Assembly: GCA_021018815.1 (NCBI GenBank)
Contig: JAITYX010000010.1
Span: 1,798,001 to 1,862,000 of the forward strand
Direction: 5' to 3'
Length of the DNA stretch: 64,000 bases
Source of the DNA: Talinum fruticosum
Lineage: Eukaryota; Streptophyta; Magnoliopsida; Caryophyllales; Talinaceae
Within the stretch, counting starts at the first letter, position 1. Each line of letters opens with the position of its first letter. Positions 30,762 to 40,956 of this stretch are shown piece after piece. Made by a program: the position numbers and the translations under genes. Below the pieces are notes generated by a model. That model did not search any database and was not told the origin of the DNA. It was given only the letters and a program-made list of their open reading frames with translations.

Positions 30762-31759
30762 GATGTGCCAAAACGCAAGGCTACACCGATCCCGAAACAG
30801 AGTGCGCCAAATGTAATTCCGAGAGACTCGGAATGGGCTTAGAAGTGACCAATGAAATAGTAAACAACGAGGATTAAGCTAATCACTCGTGAGGAGATGA
30901 TTAGCAAGGTAACCAACAATAATAGGACAACAACAAGATAAACTAGAACTATCCAAGGATACGAGATATCAACACCAAGGATAAAACTAGGGCACTAATC
31001 ACACTTAGTGATACAGCTATCATCACACTAAGTATAATTAGACTCTTCAGAACACAGCCTAATTATGCCACTAATTAGACGAGCAAAAGTGAATTTTGGG
31101 GTTGAAAGGAGCACTTGCTCAACTTTACTTAGCATATAGCCAATACCAAAATCATCATCCTTTACAAAGAGAGAGCCCATGTATATTTATAGGCCTTTTA
31201 GCTAGGGTACATCACTCTAAGTTATAAATCCCTTTTACATTCAATGGTTGTGATGTATTCAGCAAAATAAAAGGATAAAAACAAGGACAACAGGTAAATA
31301 ATTAGAGCGAGAAAAAGGACAGCAGAAAAGGAGGGGGACCACGGAATCGGTAGTACAAAGTAGTACGGTTACGAGTCCAGTGACAGACTATAGTCGTTGT
31401 CACCAAATTCTTTTGCTTTCGATCCTTAACTTTCCTTTTCCGGCTCTGCTGAAGATGCCTAGATGATGATCAAGTAGTCTAAGCTCGAAGCCGAGGACTC
31501 GGAAAAGATCTCTTGGCTTATTTTTCCTCCGAATATTTATGACTTGTCTAACTCCCTTACTCCTGTCTTACTCCTGTCCGAGGAGACAGACAAGTATTTC
31601 GAGTGTGGCCAAAACTCCCTTGATGCCTGCGTTATCAACAAAGACCCAGCAATGGTTTCGAGGGTTCCGTAATGAAGTCGGAGGACTCGGAATTATCACT
31701 CGGTTCCGGCTGGCTCTCGGTCTTAGTTGGAGTGCAGGTTTGTGGTGTCCACCCCATCA
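30762..31759 (-). repeat. D1 5' LTR
   Basis: About 998 bp, matching 24055-25055 with scattered substitutions and one-base indels, many of them at CNG positions. Confidence 0.9.
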
Positions 31760-31790
31760 ACTTCCTCTACCCTTTCCTCCCTCTTACCCA

Positions 31791-31833
31791 AGCTATACTT
31801 CAACTTTGGCATCGAACGTCAAGCTATACATCA
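31791..31833 (+). repeat. Doubled LTR-end/PBS junction at end of the split B LTR
   Basis: CTATACTTCA + ACTTTGGCATCGAAC + GTCAAG + CTATACATCA. The LTR end appears twice with a PBS-like segment between, the same arrangement as at 5948, 32988 and 47321. Confidence 0.75.
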
Positions 31834-32075
31834 GACCCTTAGGCATTTTTGGACTTCCTTTGTGTGTTAGTTTGCTTCAACTCCTTAAGTAACATTTATT
31901 TATGTACTAATGGACATAAAAAGACAATACTCACGGCTCCTCAATCCCGGGATCAGCTTGTATCATATGGACTCGCATAGGGAATTTAAGTGCCCAAAGT
32001 TGATTCCCGCACATGCTTATCTCTTCTTGAAGTTTAGCTCTCAGCCCATGGCCCTTGGTAGCCCACTCTCCATCA
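31834..32075 (-). repeat. Partial 3' LTR of element E
   Basis: On the minus strand it starts TGATGGAGAGTGGGCTACC at 32075, preceded by a PPT (32076-32088). It is truncated at 31834 where the B LTR ends. Confidence 0.75.
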
Positions 32076-32647
32076 TTCTCCCCTTGTAGAGAAGAATTTG
32101 TCCTCAAATTCTCTAGGGCCACCATGTAGTATGCATAGCCGAGCGCTTTTGAAAAGTTATCTGTCTTGGAAAATTCTCGTGAACTATGGAGCTCATCAAG
32201 TACATCCTCAAGTCTAGGTATGGGATGCCTATACTTGATAGTGATCGTGTTTTTGGCATGGCTATCCGCAAACATCCTCATGGATTCATCCTTCTTCGGC
32301 CCCAAAAGAATAGGCTCCTCCCATGGACTTCTACTTTCCCTTACTAGGCCTTTAGTCACCAATTCATCAATTTGTCTTTGAACCTCTTGAACATCTTTAG
32401 GATTCACCCTATATGCTGGTTTGTTAGGAAAAATGGCTCCGGGGTAGGGTTTATATGGTGTTGTATGGTTTTTTTGTGGAGGGAGGCCAAGAGGAATTTT
32501 ATTTGGAAAGACATGGGCAAATTTGGCTAGAGGGTGTAGATCTTGGGGTATGCTCTCGGGTTCATGTGGGGATAGTTGAATGAGCTCTTGAATGGGGCTA
32601 AACTCATGTTGCTTTGCTTTGAGAAATGATTCTCCCAAAGTGAGCAA
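32076..32647 (-). pseudogene. E: RT N-terminus fused to polyprotein tail
   Basis: One open minus frame (31931-32647, 238 codons) first encodes the protease-RT linker (LPPQKNHTTPYKPYPGAIF, PNKPAYRVNPKDVQEVQ). The RT start follows: [38 protein letters not shown] and PRLEDVLDELHSSREFSKTD. It then passes directly, without the palm, to ALENLRTNSSLQGENDG, the polyprotein tail. The catalytic YxDD is missing, so it cannot act as a polymerase. The frame stays open across the deletion junction and into the LTR. Confidence 0.8.
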
Positions 32648-32649
32648 AA

Positions 32650-32987
32650 GGTTGGTTTGGGTGGGGTTTTTTGTGGTCTTGTTTTTGTGAGTTGGCTTGG
32701 GGATAGGGGGCTAAGGTGATCTTTTCCCATCCTTGGTAACGAGTGTAAGTGTTCATGAATCCATCATACATAACTCCCCTATCAAAAAGCCAAGGTCTCC
32801 CAAGCAACAAGTGACAAGCATCCATAGGAATAACGTCACACCACAACTCATCATAATAATGCTTGCCAATACTAAATGAAATGAGACATCTAGAATTAAC
32901 TTGAAGACCTTTACCGTGGTTTAGCCATTCAATGTTGTAGGGATGAGGATGAACCGAAGCAATAAGTCCAAGCTTCTCCACCATGGT
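32650..32987 (-). pseudogene. E protease, C-terminal part
   Basis: The minus strand encodes STMVEKLGLIASVHPHPYNI, GLQVNSRCLISFSIGKHYY and DVIPMDACHLLLGRPWLFDR, then GVMYDGFMNTYT. This is the second half of the gypsy protease, open up to the LTR insertion at 32988. Confidence 0.85.
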
Positions 32988-34486
32988 TGATGTATAGTGG
33001 CATGCTCTAATACCAAGTTGGTGTATAGCTAGGGAGAAAACAAAAGATGGAGAAAACCGCAAGTGAGGCTACCGGGCGGAATGGTGGTCGCGGAGTGCGG
33101 TCTTGGGAGATCGGAGTGCGGGAGGGGTAAATTGTGGCATTTGGAGGTGAAATTTTGAGGGAAGGTCCTTGGGGTTGTTAGGATGGGCTGGGAAAAGATG
33201 GGGTTCATTCAAGGTCGGGATCACCTTGAACTAAAAGCAAACAGAAAGTCTCACTAGGTCTGCGATCCGGGATGAGGCTCTTTGTTTTGGAGGTGGGGGT
33301 CGGAGCGAGTGTTTGGGTGGAGCTGAGTTTTGAGGGAGGTAACTAGATATGTTGGAATGAAGTTGTAAAAATGGGGTTTCATTCAAGGTCGGGATCACCT
33401 CGAACTGCCGGCTCAAAGTCTGTCTCGTGGGGCTGGAGTCCAGGATGACATGCTCTGGATGTTTTGATGGAAGGGGTCGGACGCATGCTTGGATTGAGTT
33501 GAGATTTGAGGGGGTGACTCAACTCGTCCGAGAGAGGTGTTGGTGAAATTTGGAATGAAGGGGGTTTACATTTTTGGAGTTTTGGATTTTTGAAGTTGGG
33601 TAACCTGGATAGTACCAAGGTTTTCAAGGATACGAAACACCACCTTGAAAAGTCTTGGGGCACCTCTCGCTTGGCTTGATACGTGAAACACCACTAGCTA
33701 GCTTAAGGACTCAAAAGGACACCACCAAGTTGCCAAACTTGGATACAACATTTGAGAATTTAAGGGGCCGAGTAATCCAACTCGAAACAACGAATCCAAC
33801 TCAAGATTCATATATTCATCATCCAAGTTCTTCTTTACATGGCTGAATGCTAGTGCTATTTATAGGAAAATAAAGCACGCTGAAAATTAAATAAAGCTAA
33901 AACATAATCTAAGGCCTAAAAGAGAGATTACGAGATCAATGACCTAAAATGTATTAGCCCCTTTTCCAAGCCAACTTAGGAACATGTGGCTAGAATGAGA
34001 GTTAATTCTAACCAAGTATTTTCCTTTCCCTTGTGCAAGAAAGCTTGTCATAGGTCCAACACATGTCTTCCTCCACTATTGCTAGTGCTTAGGAATTCCT
34101 TAGAATCCCCTTTGAGTTTTGTCCACGCAAGGTCCATTCAGCTAGGATAAGGCATGACCTTCTTGGTCTTTGAAGATATCCGGACAGCTTGTAACGGAAA
34201 TACCCGGTTAGGCATTTTGGGTATTTTTAGACCGATCTTTGTGCATTATTTCACGTCCACGCTTTAGGCAACAATTATTTATGTATCAAATGACATAAAA
34301 GATAATCATCAAGCTCTAGTTTAACTTGTAAAAGTCAAACCGGAATTATCATCTTTAGGCGCCAAAGGTGGTCTCCATATGAATGTAGCTCCTTTGTAAC
34401 CTTGGCATTAATTCATATCTCTTGACATTTAAGCATGTATGAAGATCTTGGTCAACTATGTTGCAGCCCTTAGTCAATATCCATCA
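32988..34486 (-). repeat. B-family solo LTR with PBS-extended end, TSD ATGGT
   Basis: 1499 bp in minus orientation, from TGATGGATATTGAC at 34486 to ...ACTATACATCA at 32988. The TSD ATGGT (32983-32987 and 34487-34491) is perfect and restores the E protease frame region. The integrated end includes an extra 32-bp unit (32988-33019) holding a PBS copy. Confidence 0.95.
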
Positions 34487-34491
34487 ATGGT

Positions 34492-34597
34492 TGATGCGGC
34501 TACATTTGTACAACTTCTACCATCAATAATGATAGAACACACTTTGTCTTGCACGGTGCCTCTAGTGTGAAAAATGTTCTCAGGTTGTTCCTCCTTG
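34492..34597 (-). pseudogene. E protease, N-terminal part with altered active site
   Basis: The minus strand encodes ENIFHTRGTVQDKVC and SIIIDGRSCTNVA. The Gly-Gly of IDGGS reads Gly-Arg here, next to the catalytic Asp. It joins the segment at 32650-32987 across the solo LTR. Confidence 0.8.
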
Positions 34598-35216
34598 ATG
34601 TATAGTGAGAGCGGAAGCAAGAAAAGAAGGAAAACCGTAAGAAAAGCTACCCGGCCAGAATGTGACCTGCGGAGTGCGGTCTTGGGAAAAAGGGTGAAAG
34701 GAGGAGCAAATGATGGAGGATGGAGCTGAAATTTGGTATGGAGCTTTTCAACTGGTTAAAGAAGCTCTAGTATTTTTTTGGATTTTTTTATCGTCGGGAA
34801 CACCTTGATCACGGAGCTGAAAGTCGGGGTTCTAGGCCGACTGTCCAGGATGGTACTCTTTGTTTGATCCGAAGGTGGGGGTCGGAATACTGCTTGGATG
34901 GAGGCGATTTTTTTTGGGGGGAGTAGACACACTGGAAGGATGGTGGGTGAAATTTGGATTGAAATGGATGAGCGGTTTGTGAGATATGGAAATGGGGAAG
35001 TGAAGGGATAAAACCGAGGTTTCTTCTTGGATACTGAAACACCACCAAGAGGGAACCAAGGGGCACCTCTAGCCTTGCTGGATACGTAAACACCACCGGT
35101 AGGTTAGAAGACTTAAAGAACACCACCAAGTAGCCAACTTGGATACAACATTGTGAATTTAAGGGGCCGAGAAATCCATCTCGAAAAGAGCAATCCAGCT
35201 CACGGGTTCATATATT
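34598..35216 (-). repeat. LTR 3' portion (B/C-like), cut by element F
   Basis: It starts TTGATGTATAGTG at 34597 and runs to about 35216, where the plus-strand ORF of F begins. The complementary 5' portion of such an LTR, in the same orientation, lies at 38265-38813, so F appears to sit inside one LTR belonging to G. About 150 bp are missing between the halves. Confidence 0.6.
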
Positions 35217-36412
35217 CATCAAGTCTATCTTTTTCTCCACAAAAACCCACATCCCCTCACCAAAAGAACCCCCAAATACCCTCACCGAAACTTGGTGAAA
35301 GTCCTTCCCTTCCACCACAAAATTTTCCAACCCCACAACCCACAAACCTTCTTGAACCAAGGCTGAATGCAATGACTTCTCTTTGCCAAGAGATGAGTTA
35401 TGAGAATGAACCCCACTTTACCTTGTCTCCCAAGTTTAATGAGCATGTTGTGAACAATTTGGAGGATGAGTGCCAACCAAGTGAGATTGAGTTGCCTCCA
35501 ATGTTTGATGAGATGCTTGAGGAGCAAGAGGAACTTGAGGCTAGCGTTGACATGGTGGAACCGTTGACCCTACAAGTTTCGGCCACCCTTCACCCATTTG
35601 TTTTCCAATGGTCCTTAGAAGCTCATGAGGACAGCCGTGTGTTAGCTCTAGCGGACAGCCCATATTTTGTTCCCTTTGATGAAAGTCAAGAGCAATGTGA
35701 GCCTCTACTTGGAGTTACACAAACCATTGATGAGTTGTTATATAAGGGCTTTCGGGATGTGCATGAAAAGAGTGGTGATAGCCTTACACAAATGGCATAT
35801 AAATATTTGACAAAGCTCAATTCCAAGAAGAGGTATACGCTTTTATCTCAATTGGAAACTTGTGAAATTAATTTTGGGCTATTGACGATTACGTGTATCT
35901 ATGCCAAACATGTGAAGAGTGTTTTTATTCTTGTGCCAAAGAAGTTGTGCCATGGCATTGGTGAGGCCTTCAAATCTGATTGTGAAAAAACTTTGGAGAG
36001 CACACTTGGCACCTCATCTCCTACATTCTACCCCCCAAACAAATGCCCACAAGTCCGTTTCCCCTACGTCCTCATTCTGTCCAGCCTATATTCTACCACC
36101 CACAAACCCTTCCCTTGGTTGATTTGAACCCCATCCTTACCCCTCCACTTAAACCACCTTTACCCCAAGTTCTTTTCCTTGAGTTGTGGCCTTGGAGAGG
36201 AGTTTTTCTCTCGAAATTTTCCCCACCAGAATCCGCCCAAGCACAACTCTCCCCAACTCCAGAATTTGGTGTTTCACTTGTGCATAGCTCTTTCAAGGAG
36301 TACACTCACCATATTGAGGAGTTTGAAGCCGTGAGACTAAGGAAAGGGAAGTTGGTTGCAAATACTTGGTATAACTCCTTTGTGATCCAAAAAGAAGATA
36401 TGTAAGGAGTTG
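35217..36412 (+). pseudogene. F: shared unknown ORF, first part
   Basis: The plus frame 35153-36127 (first 21 codons from LTR sequence) has a Pro-rich start (PSLPPQNFPTPQPTN), then acidic LSPKFNEHVVNNLEDECQPS and LPPMFDEMLEEQEELEASV. VEPLTLQVSATLHP follows. The middle has PYFVPFDESQEQCEPLLGV, SLTQMAYKYLTKLNSKKRYT and YAKHVKSVFILVPKKLCHGI. The frame shifts near 36040-36127, and the next piece, 36043-36405, continues DLNPILTPPLKPPLPQVLF and LELWPWRGVFLSKFSPPES, matching A1 ORF2. No known enzyme motif. The same segments occur in G, H and J. Confidence 0.6.
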
Positions 36413-36413
36413 T

Positions 36414-37005
36414 ATGGGCAGCCACAATCATAAGCCATTGAAGGGACAAATGTTTCTGATTTGTAGAGCTAATGAGGAGTATGAAACATTTGTCCTTGAC
36501 TATGAGAATTACTTGTTGAGAGAGTCCCATGATCAAGCTTATTATTTGCCTAGCAACTCTCGGCCTTGCTTCTTAAGTTGGCTTTGTGTTATGAGCTGGT
36601 TTTGCATTCTCATGTGGCCTTGTTACTTGCTAATTATGGAGAGATGGGAGCTCCTCAACCGAAGGTCTTGTGTTGGTTACTTGGCTAAGCATTTTCGGAA
36701 GTTGTTGCATATTTTCCAAAGAGGAGCAAAAGAGTTTCTAGCCCAAGAACGGTCCTTATTCATGGGGACTCTATTGCGGCTTAAGAAGCATTTTATGAGC
36801 CCAAGTAAAGAGCAAGTGTCCAACAAATTTGGTCTACACACACGATGCCAACAAAAATTGATAAATCCGGAAGCATGGATTGGATGCGAACAAGGCGGAA
36901 ATGGCCGCCATCTAAGGGCTGGCCTAAACTAATGCCAAGCAAGACGTGTTACTACTCTCCATTTTCTTATTAACACCCCACGAATTTGAGGACAAATTCT
37001 TCTCT
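36414..37005 (+). pseudogene. F: shared unknown ORF, C-terminal part
   Basis: The frame 36414-36932 encodes FLICRANEEYETFVLDYENY, then a Cys/Trp-rich RPCFLSWLCVMSWFCILMWP. VGYLAKHFRKLLHIFQRGA, LFMGTLLRLKKHFMSPSKEQ and, in a shifted frame, DWMRTRRKWPPSKGWPKLMP follow. The WPPSxGWPKLxP motif also ends the ORFs of G and J. The unit SWxCxx occurs about four times here and about ten times in J. Confidence 0.6.
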
Positions 37006-37017
37006 ACAAGGGGAGTA
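37006..37017 (+). other. F polypurine tract
   Basis: ACAAGGGGAGTA directly before the LTR start. Confidence 0.85.
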
Positions 37018-38259
37018 TGATGGAGAGTAGGCTGCCTTAAAATAAGAGCTAAAGGAAACTCCTCTTAAGGAGTTATGCATGCATGAGAACCCACCGAGAA
37101 ACGCTTAAAAATCTATGTTCAAGCGCATGATGCAAATTGAACCCGGTGGATGAGGAACCAAGATTAGTATGTTTTATGATTTTATGTTCATAAATAATTG
37201 TTCAGCCAAGGAGCTAAGTAAGATAGCCCAAAAGAATCTAGCTAGCCAAAATTCTCCACGTTGAAGCAAGAGGAGTGCAGCCTTGTCAAATCGTGAAGTG
37301 CTATTTGAACATAAATAAATCAATGTATATTCTGGCTGGTCCAAGGGTCCATAGAGCATAAGTCACACATCTAAGGAGACCAATCAAAGGAGCCTAAGGA
37401 GGAGCATTCTAGAAAGCACTCACTATGGTGGAAGAGGGTTTGTTAGAAGCTTGCCAAAGGGGAAAGCAAGCTGTGACCACATGTTCCCAATTCACCAAAG
37501 ACTTGGCTAGAATTCGCCCTAGCTTAACTTGGAGAGGAGGAAAGCATCTTTGTTATTTTTGCTTTAATTTTCAGCTTAGTTAGGAGCTATTTTCATTACT
37601 TATAAATTCAGCTTGTAATGACTTTGTAAATCAACTTTGATGAATTTATAAACTTTGAGTATTATACTCTTTTCGAGATGGATTTCTCGGCTCCTTGAAT
37701 TCTCATTGTTGTATCCTAGATTGGCATCTAGGTGGTATCCTTTGAGTCCTTCCAATCTTCCGGTGGTGTTTCGTATCCGGCCAGATTGAAGGTGCCCCTT
37801 TGTTCTCTCGGTGGTGTTTCAGTATCGGAGACAGGACCTTGGTTTTATCCAGCTACTTCCCATATCCATAACTCCCAATCCATGCATCAACTTCAGCCCA
37901 AATTTCATCCACATCATCATACATGAGTTGAGTCCATTCCCTCCAAAGCTCAGCTCCATCCAAGAAGAACTCCGTCCCCGCCTCTGATCTAAATAAAGAG
38001 TGTCAGCCTGGACATCCAGCCCAGTACTGCTCACTTCAAGCGTGCAGATCAAGGTGCTCCCGAACTCCAAAAATTCCCAAATTTTACACAGACCTTCCCT
38101 GACTAGTTACCTCACCCCCACCAAATTTCAGCCAAAATCTCCATCATTTACCCCTCCTTTCACCCTTTTCCCCAGAACTGCACCTGCTGGCTTGCATTCT
38201 GCCCGGTAGTTTGTTTGCGGTTTTGCTTCATCTTTTGCTTCTGCTCCCACTATACATCA
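37018..38259 (+). repeat. C-family LTR (3' LTR of F)
   Basis: 1242 bp, TGATGGAGAGTAGG...CACTATACATCA. TATA-like TATAAATTCAG at 37600-37610. Four GTATC/GGTGGTGT modules lie in 37710-37850. Confidence 0.85.
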
Positions 38260-38264
38260 GTAGA

Positions 38265-38813
38265 GAAGCAATCTTGGCCAAGCTTTGAAACTCTAGGGAA
38301 CATGTGGCGGAAAATGCATTGTGCATTTTCAGCCATATATCACTTTCCCCTTGCACAAGATATCATCATATGCTCTTTTCCCACTCATGCTAGTGCTTAG
38401 GAATTCTTCTAGGCTCTTCCTTTGGCTGTCCACGCATTCCCATTCGGCTAAGGCATAAAACATGGTCTTGATGGTCCTTGAAATTATCCGGACAGCTTGT
38501 AAAGAAAATACCCGGTTAGGTGTTTTGGGTATTTTGGACCGACCTTTGTGCTTCGTTTCACTTCCACTCTTTAGGCAACAATTATGTATGTAACATAAGA
38601 CATAAAGATAATGATCAAGCTCTAGCTTAACTTGTAAAAGTCAAACTAGAATAATTATCTTTAGGCGCCAAAAACGACCTCCATTCGGTTTGAGCTTTTT
38701 GTAACCTTGTCATTAATCCGTAGCTCTTGACAATTAGGCATGTATGGAGATCTTGGTCAAGTATGTTGTAGCCCTTGGTCAAGTATGTTGTAGCCCTTGG
38801 TCAATATCCATCA
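38265..38813 (-). repeat. LTR 5' portion (3' LTR of G)
   Basis: On the minus strand it begins TGATGGATATTGACC at 38813 and is cut at about 38265. It contains a perfect 22-bp tandem duplication at 38755-38798. Confidence 0.7.
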
Positions 38814-38826
38814 TACTCCCCTTGTT
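38814..38826 (-). other. G polypurine tract
   Basis: Minus strand AACAAGGGGAGTA next to the LTR start. Confidence 0.8.
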
Positions 38827-38887
38827 AGAAAGAGTTTGTCCTCAAATTTGGGGGTGATCCAAATGAAAAGGAGAGTGAGTAATAAGG

Positions 38888-40395
38888 CTATCCACAACAT
38901 ACTTCTTGAATCACTTCGCCATTTGTTTGACCCTTTGGCATTAGCTTAGGCCAACCCACGGATGGTGGCCATTTCTTCCTAGCTTGCATCCATTCAAGCT
39001 TCCTCGGTTTGACAACCATTCGCTTGCTTTGCATTGTGGGGCTGAATTTGTAGGATGCTCGCCGTTTACTTGGCCTCATAAATGCACAACCAGATTTGGA
39101 AATATCATGGCACAACCTCATGGGCACAAGTATAAGAGTACTCTCCACATGGTTGGCATAAACACATAGAAATGTGAATTGCTCCATAAAATAAAAATTA
39201 CATTCAGCTCTAGTCTCCTTGGACAGCATGCTCCCGGCCAGAATAGGATCAAGTACTCGGTTTGGGATTTTTGTGGCAAAATGCTCAACTCCTTGGCTCC
39301 TAAAACATCTTCGGTTTGAGCTTGGGACATGGTATATTTTGGGAGGAGGAGTTGGGATTCTTTGTGGGAAAAATAGGGGCTGGACAAAATGAGAACATGG
39401 CTGGAACATGGGCTGGACAGGTTGTGGACATGGGGAAATGTGTTTGTGGGCATTTGTTTGGTGGGCGAGAATGTAGGGGAATCGGTGCCAAGTATGCTCT
39501 CCATAATTGCCTTCACAACCAGATTTGAAGGTCTCACAAATGCTATGGCACATCTTCATTGGCACAAGTATAGAAACACTCTTCACATGTTTAGCATAGA
39601 CACACAAAATCGTCAATGGCTCAAAATTAAATTCACAAGTTTCCAATAGAGAGAAAAGCATATACCTCCTCTTGGAATCGTGCTTTGTCAAATATCTACA
39701 AGCCATTTGTACAAGAGTATCATTTTTCCTCAAGTGCTCATGCCAAGGGACTTTTCCCAAAAATTCAACAACAATTTGTGTAGCCTCATGTAGAGGGTCC
39801 AAGAGTGTTCGGCCATCATCAAAGAACACAAAATAGGGGTTGTCCACAAACATTCGGTTTGCTCTCAAAATGGACTCACATAAATATTCCATGAAATCAC
39901 CCAAGGGGCTGTCCACTAGAGCTAACACAAGGTTGTCCACATGAGCTAGCACACGGCTCATTGTCACACCGAAAAATTCATCAATAGTCATCAAAACAGA
40001 ATGCACGTTGTCGATCTCACAAACTTGATCATTAGAACACATATAGCTACTAGGAGTGCTTGACAACCCATATGGAATAACTAGCCAATCCAACAACCAT
40101 GGTTTATCCAACAATAAGTAACAAGCATCTAAAATCGTGACAATACTCCAAAACTCTCCAAGATGATTCTTGTTACTTTCAAAGAAATTAGGACACCAAA
40201 AATGTGATTGGAATCCTTTACCTTGCAAATACCATTGGAAGCCAAGTGGGTGTAGATTGACCGAAAGTTGGAGGCTCACGGGTTCTACCATGTCAAAGCT
40301 AGCCTCATGCTCTTTTTGCTCATTTTGGCTCCTCAAGCAACTCATCAAACGTTGGAGGCATCTCAAAATCAATTGGTTGGGACACATCCTCCAAT
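38888..40395 (-). CDS. G: long shared unknown ORF with protease-like remnant
   Basis: An uninterrupted minus frame of about 500 codons (38888-40423; its first residues arise from the inverted junction). Order: VEPVSLQLSVNLHPLGFQWY; a protease-like block ILDACYLLLDKPWLLDWLVI and PYGLSSTPSSYM with no D-T/S/G-G loop before it, so it is non-catalytic; VFFDDGRTLLDPLHEATQIV; TLVQMACRYLTKHDSKRRYM. Then come two copies of a CVYAKHVKSVSILVPMKMCH module; a Pro-rich PQRIPTPPPKIYHVPSSNRR; CFRSQGVEHFATKIPNR; and the C-terminal LEWMQARKKWPPSVGWPKLM. I recognise no enzyme. The intact frame and recurrence in F, H, I and J argue that it was recently coding. Confidence 0.65.
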
Positions 40396-40402
40396 TTGTG
40401 GA
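40376..40402. repeat. Inverted junction between G and H
   Basis: CATCCTCCA and TGGAGGATG form a 9-bp inverted repeat around five bases (about 40383-40405). Left of it the unknown ORF reads on the minus strand; right of it, homologous sequence reads on the plus strand. This is a head-to-head fold-back. Confidence 0.75.
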
Positions 40403-40944
40403 GGATGTGGAGAGCAAGCTCATACTTATACCATTGAAGTTGTGCCATTATTATGAGCTTAATCATGGAGAATTTGCTTGGCGCTTTTACTACTACGTTA
40501 TAGTGCCAATGAAGTTATGCCATTTTATTTGTGGAACTCCCAGGCCGAGTTGTGAATTCAATCAAGGAGAGAGTGCTTGGTACCAATTCTTCCCATCAAA
40601 AGGTTGTAACCTTGAGCATATATGGCTCTTGTGTGTCAATCAAGTTGGAGATTTGCATGGTGAGCATTGTGATCTAGTCGAAGGGAAGAGAAAGAAGCAT
40701 CATGAACAACCCTATGATCCCCGACTTCATTGGTCATGCTCGTCTCAATTTGAAGAGTCATATGGAGATCACTTATTAGGGTCTTATGGAGATCAATCGG
40801 TTTTATGCTCATGCAAGGCATATCTTCATTAACCGAAAATAAGAGGCATTACCCCTATGATGACAAGAGTTGTGCTACATTGATCTTGATTTTTCCTCAC
40901 TTGGAAGATATTGTCCATGCAAATTTGAGGACAAATTCTTTTCA
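40403..40944 (+). pseudogene. H: plus-strand copy of the shared ORF, 3' part
   Basis: The plus strand encodes HVESKLILIPLKLCHYYELN and VIVPMKLCHFICGTPRPSC, two copies of the ILVPxxLCH module seen in G. Then NLEHIWLLCVNQVGDLHGEH and WSCSSQFEESYGDHLLGSYG follow, unlike the other copies. The frame 40170-40832 is open across the inverted junction, giving a chimeric ORF. At 40860-40930 the tail common to this group appears in another frame (HLEDIVHANLRTNSFQQGEN). Confidence 0.55.
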
Positions 40945-40956
40945 ACAAGGAGAGAA
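40945..40956 (+). other. H polypurine tract
   Basis: ACAAGGAGAGAA before the LTR start at 40957. Confidence 0.85.

Larger units (their letters stand above)
24055..31759 (-). mobile_element. D1: gypsy element with full gene set, broken, nested in B LTR
   Basis: The LTR pair 24055-25055 and 30762-31759 encloses gag, protease, RT, RNase H and integrase on the minus strand. The TSD is ACTTC (24050-24054 and 31760-31764), with the LTR's expected outer T missing. The sequence outside both ends joins up as B LTR. The domain order and the LRANSFQAGEDDG tail resemble plant chromoviruses of CRM/Reina type (family knowledge), but I see no chromodomain; an RT tree is needed. The D1 LTRs are clearly more diverged than those of A1, so it is older. 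Confidence 0.9.
17593..31833 (+). repeat. B-family LTR split by two nested elements
   Basis: B LTR sequence occupies 17593-18252, 23318-24054 and 31765-31833. Removing A1 with one TSD copy and D1 with one TSD copy leaves about 1.46 kb, the expected B length. The first roughly 60 bp are missing at the left break. The right end shows the doubled LTR-end/PBS junction. Plus-strand ORFs here (for example 17939-18121) are LTR noise. Confidence 0.85.
31834..34597 (-). mobile_element. E: internally deleted gypsy element
   Basis: On the minus strand it keeps protease (34597-34492 and 32987-32650), the RT N-terminus and the polyprotein tail, PPT and part of the 3' LTR. Most of RT, all RNase H and all integrase are absent. 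A B solo LTR interrupts the protease. Its 5' end is lost at 34597, where an unrelated LTR end abuts. Confidence 0.75.
35217..38259 (+). mobile_element. F: non-autonomous element, 5' truncated
   Basis: Internal region 35217-37017 with the shared unknown ORF family, PPT and a C-type 3' LTR. The 5' LTR, PBS and gag are missing. The left end joins an LTR of opposite orientation. Confidence 0.75.

Noticed and set aside
13865..31833. Integrated pararetrovirus (Caulimoviridae)
   Set aside because: All RT blocks are flanked by integrase and LTRs; no movement-protein motif is visible.
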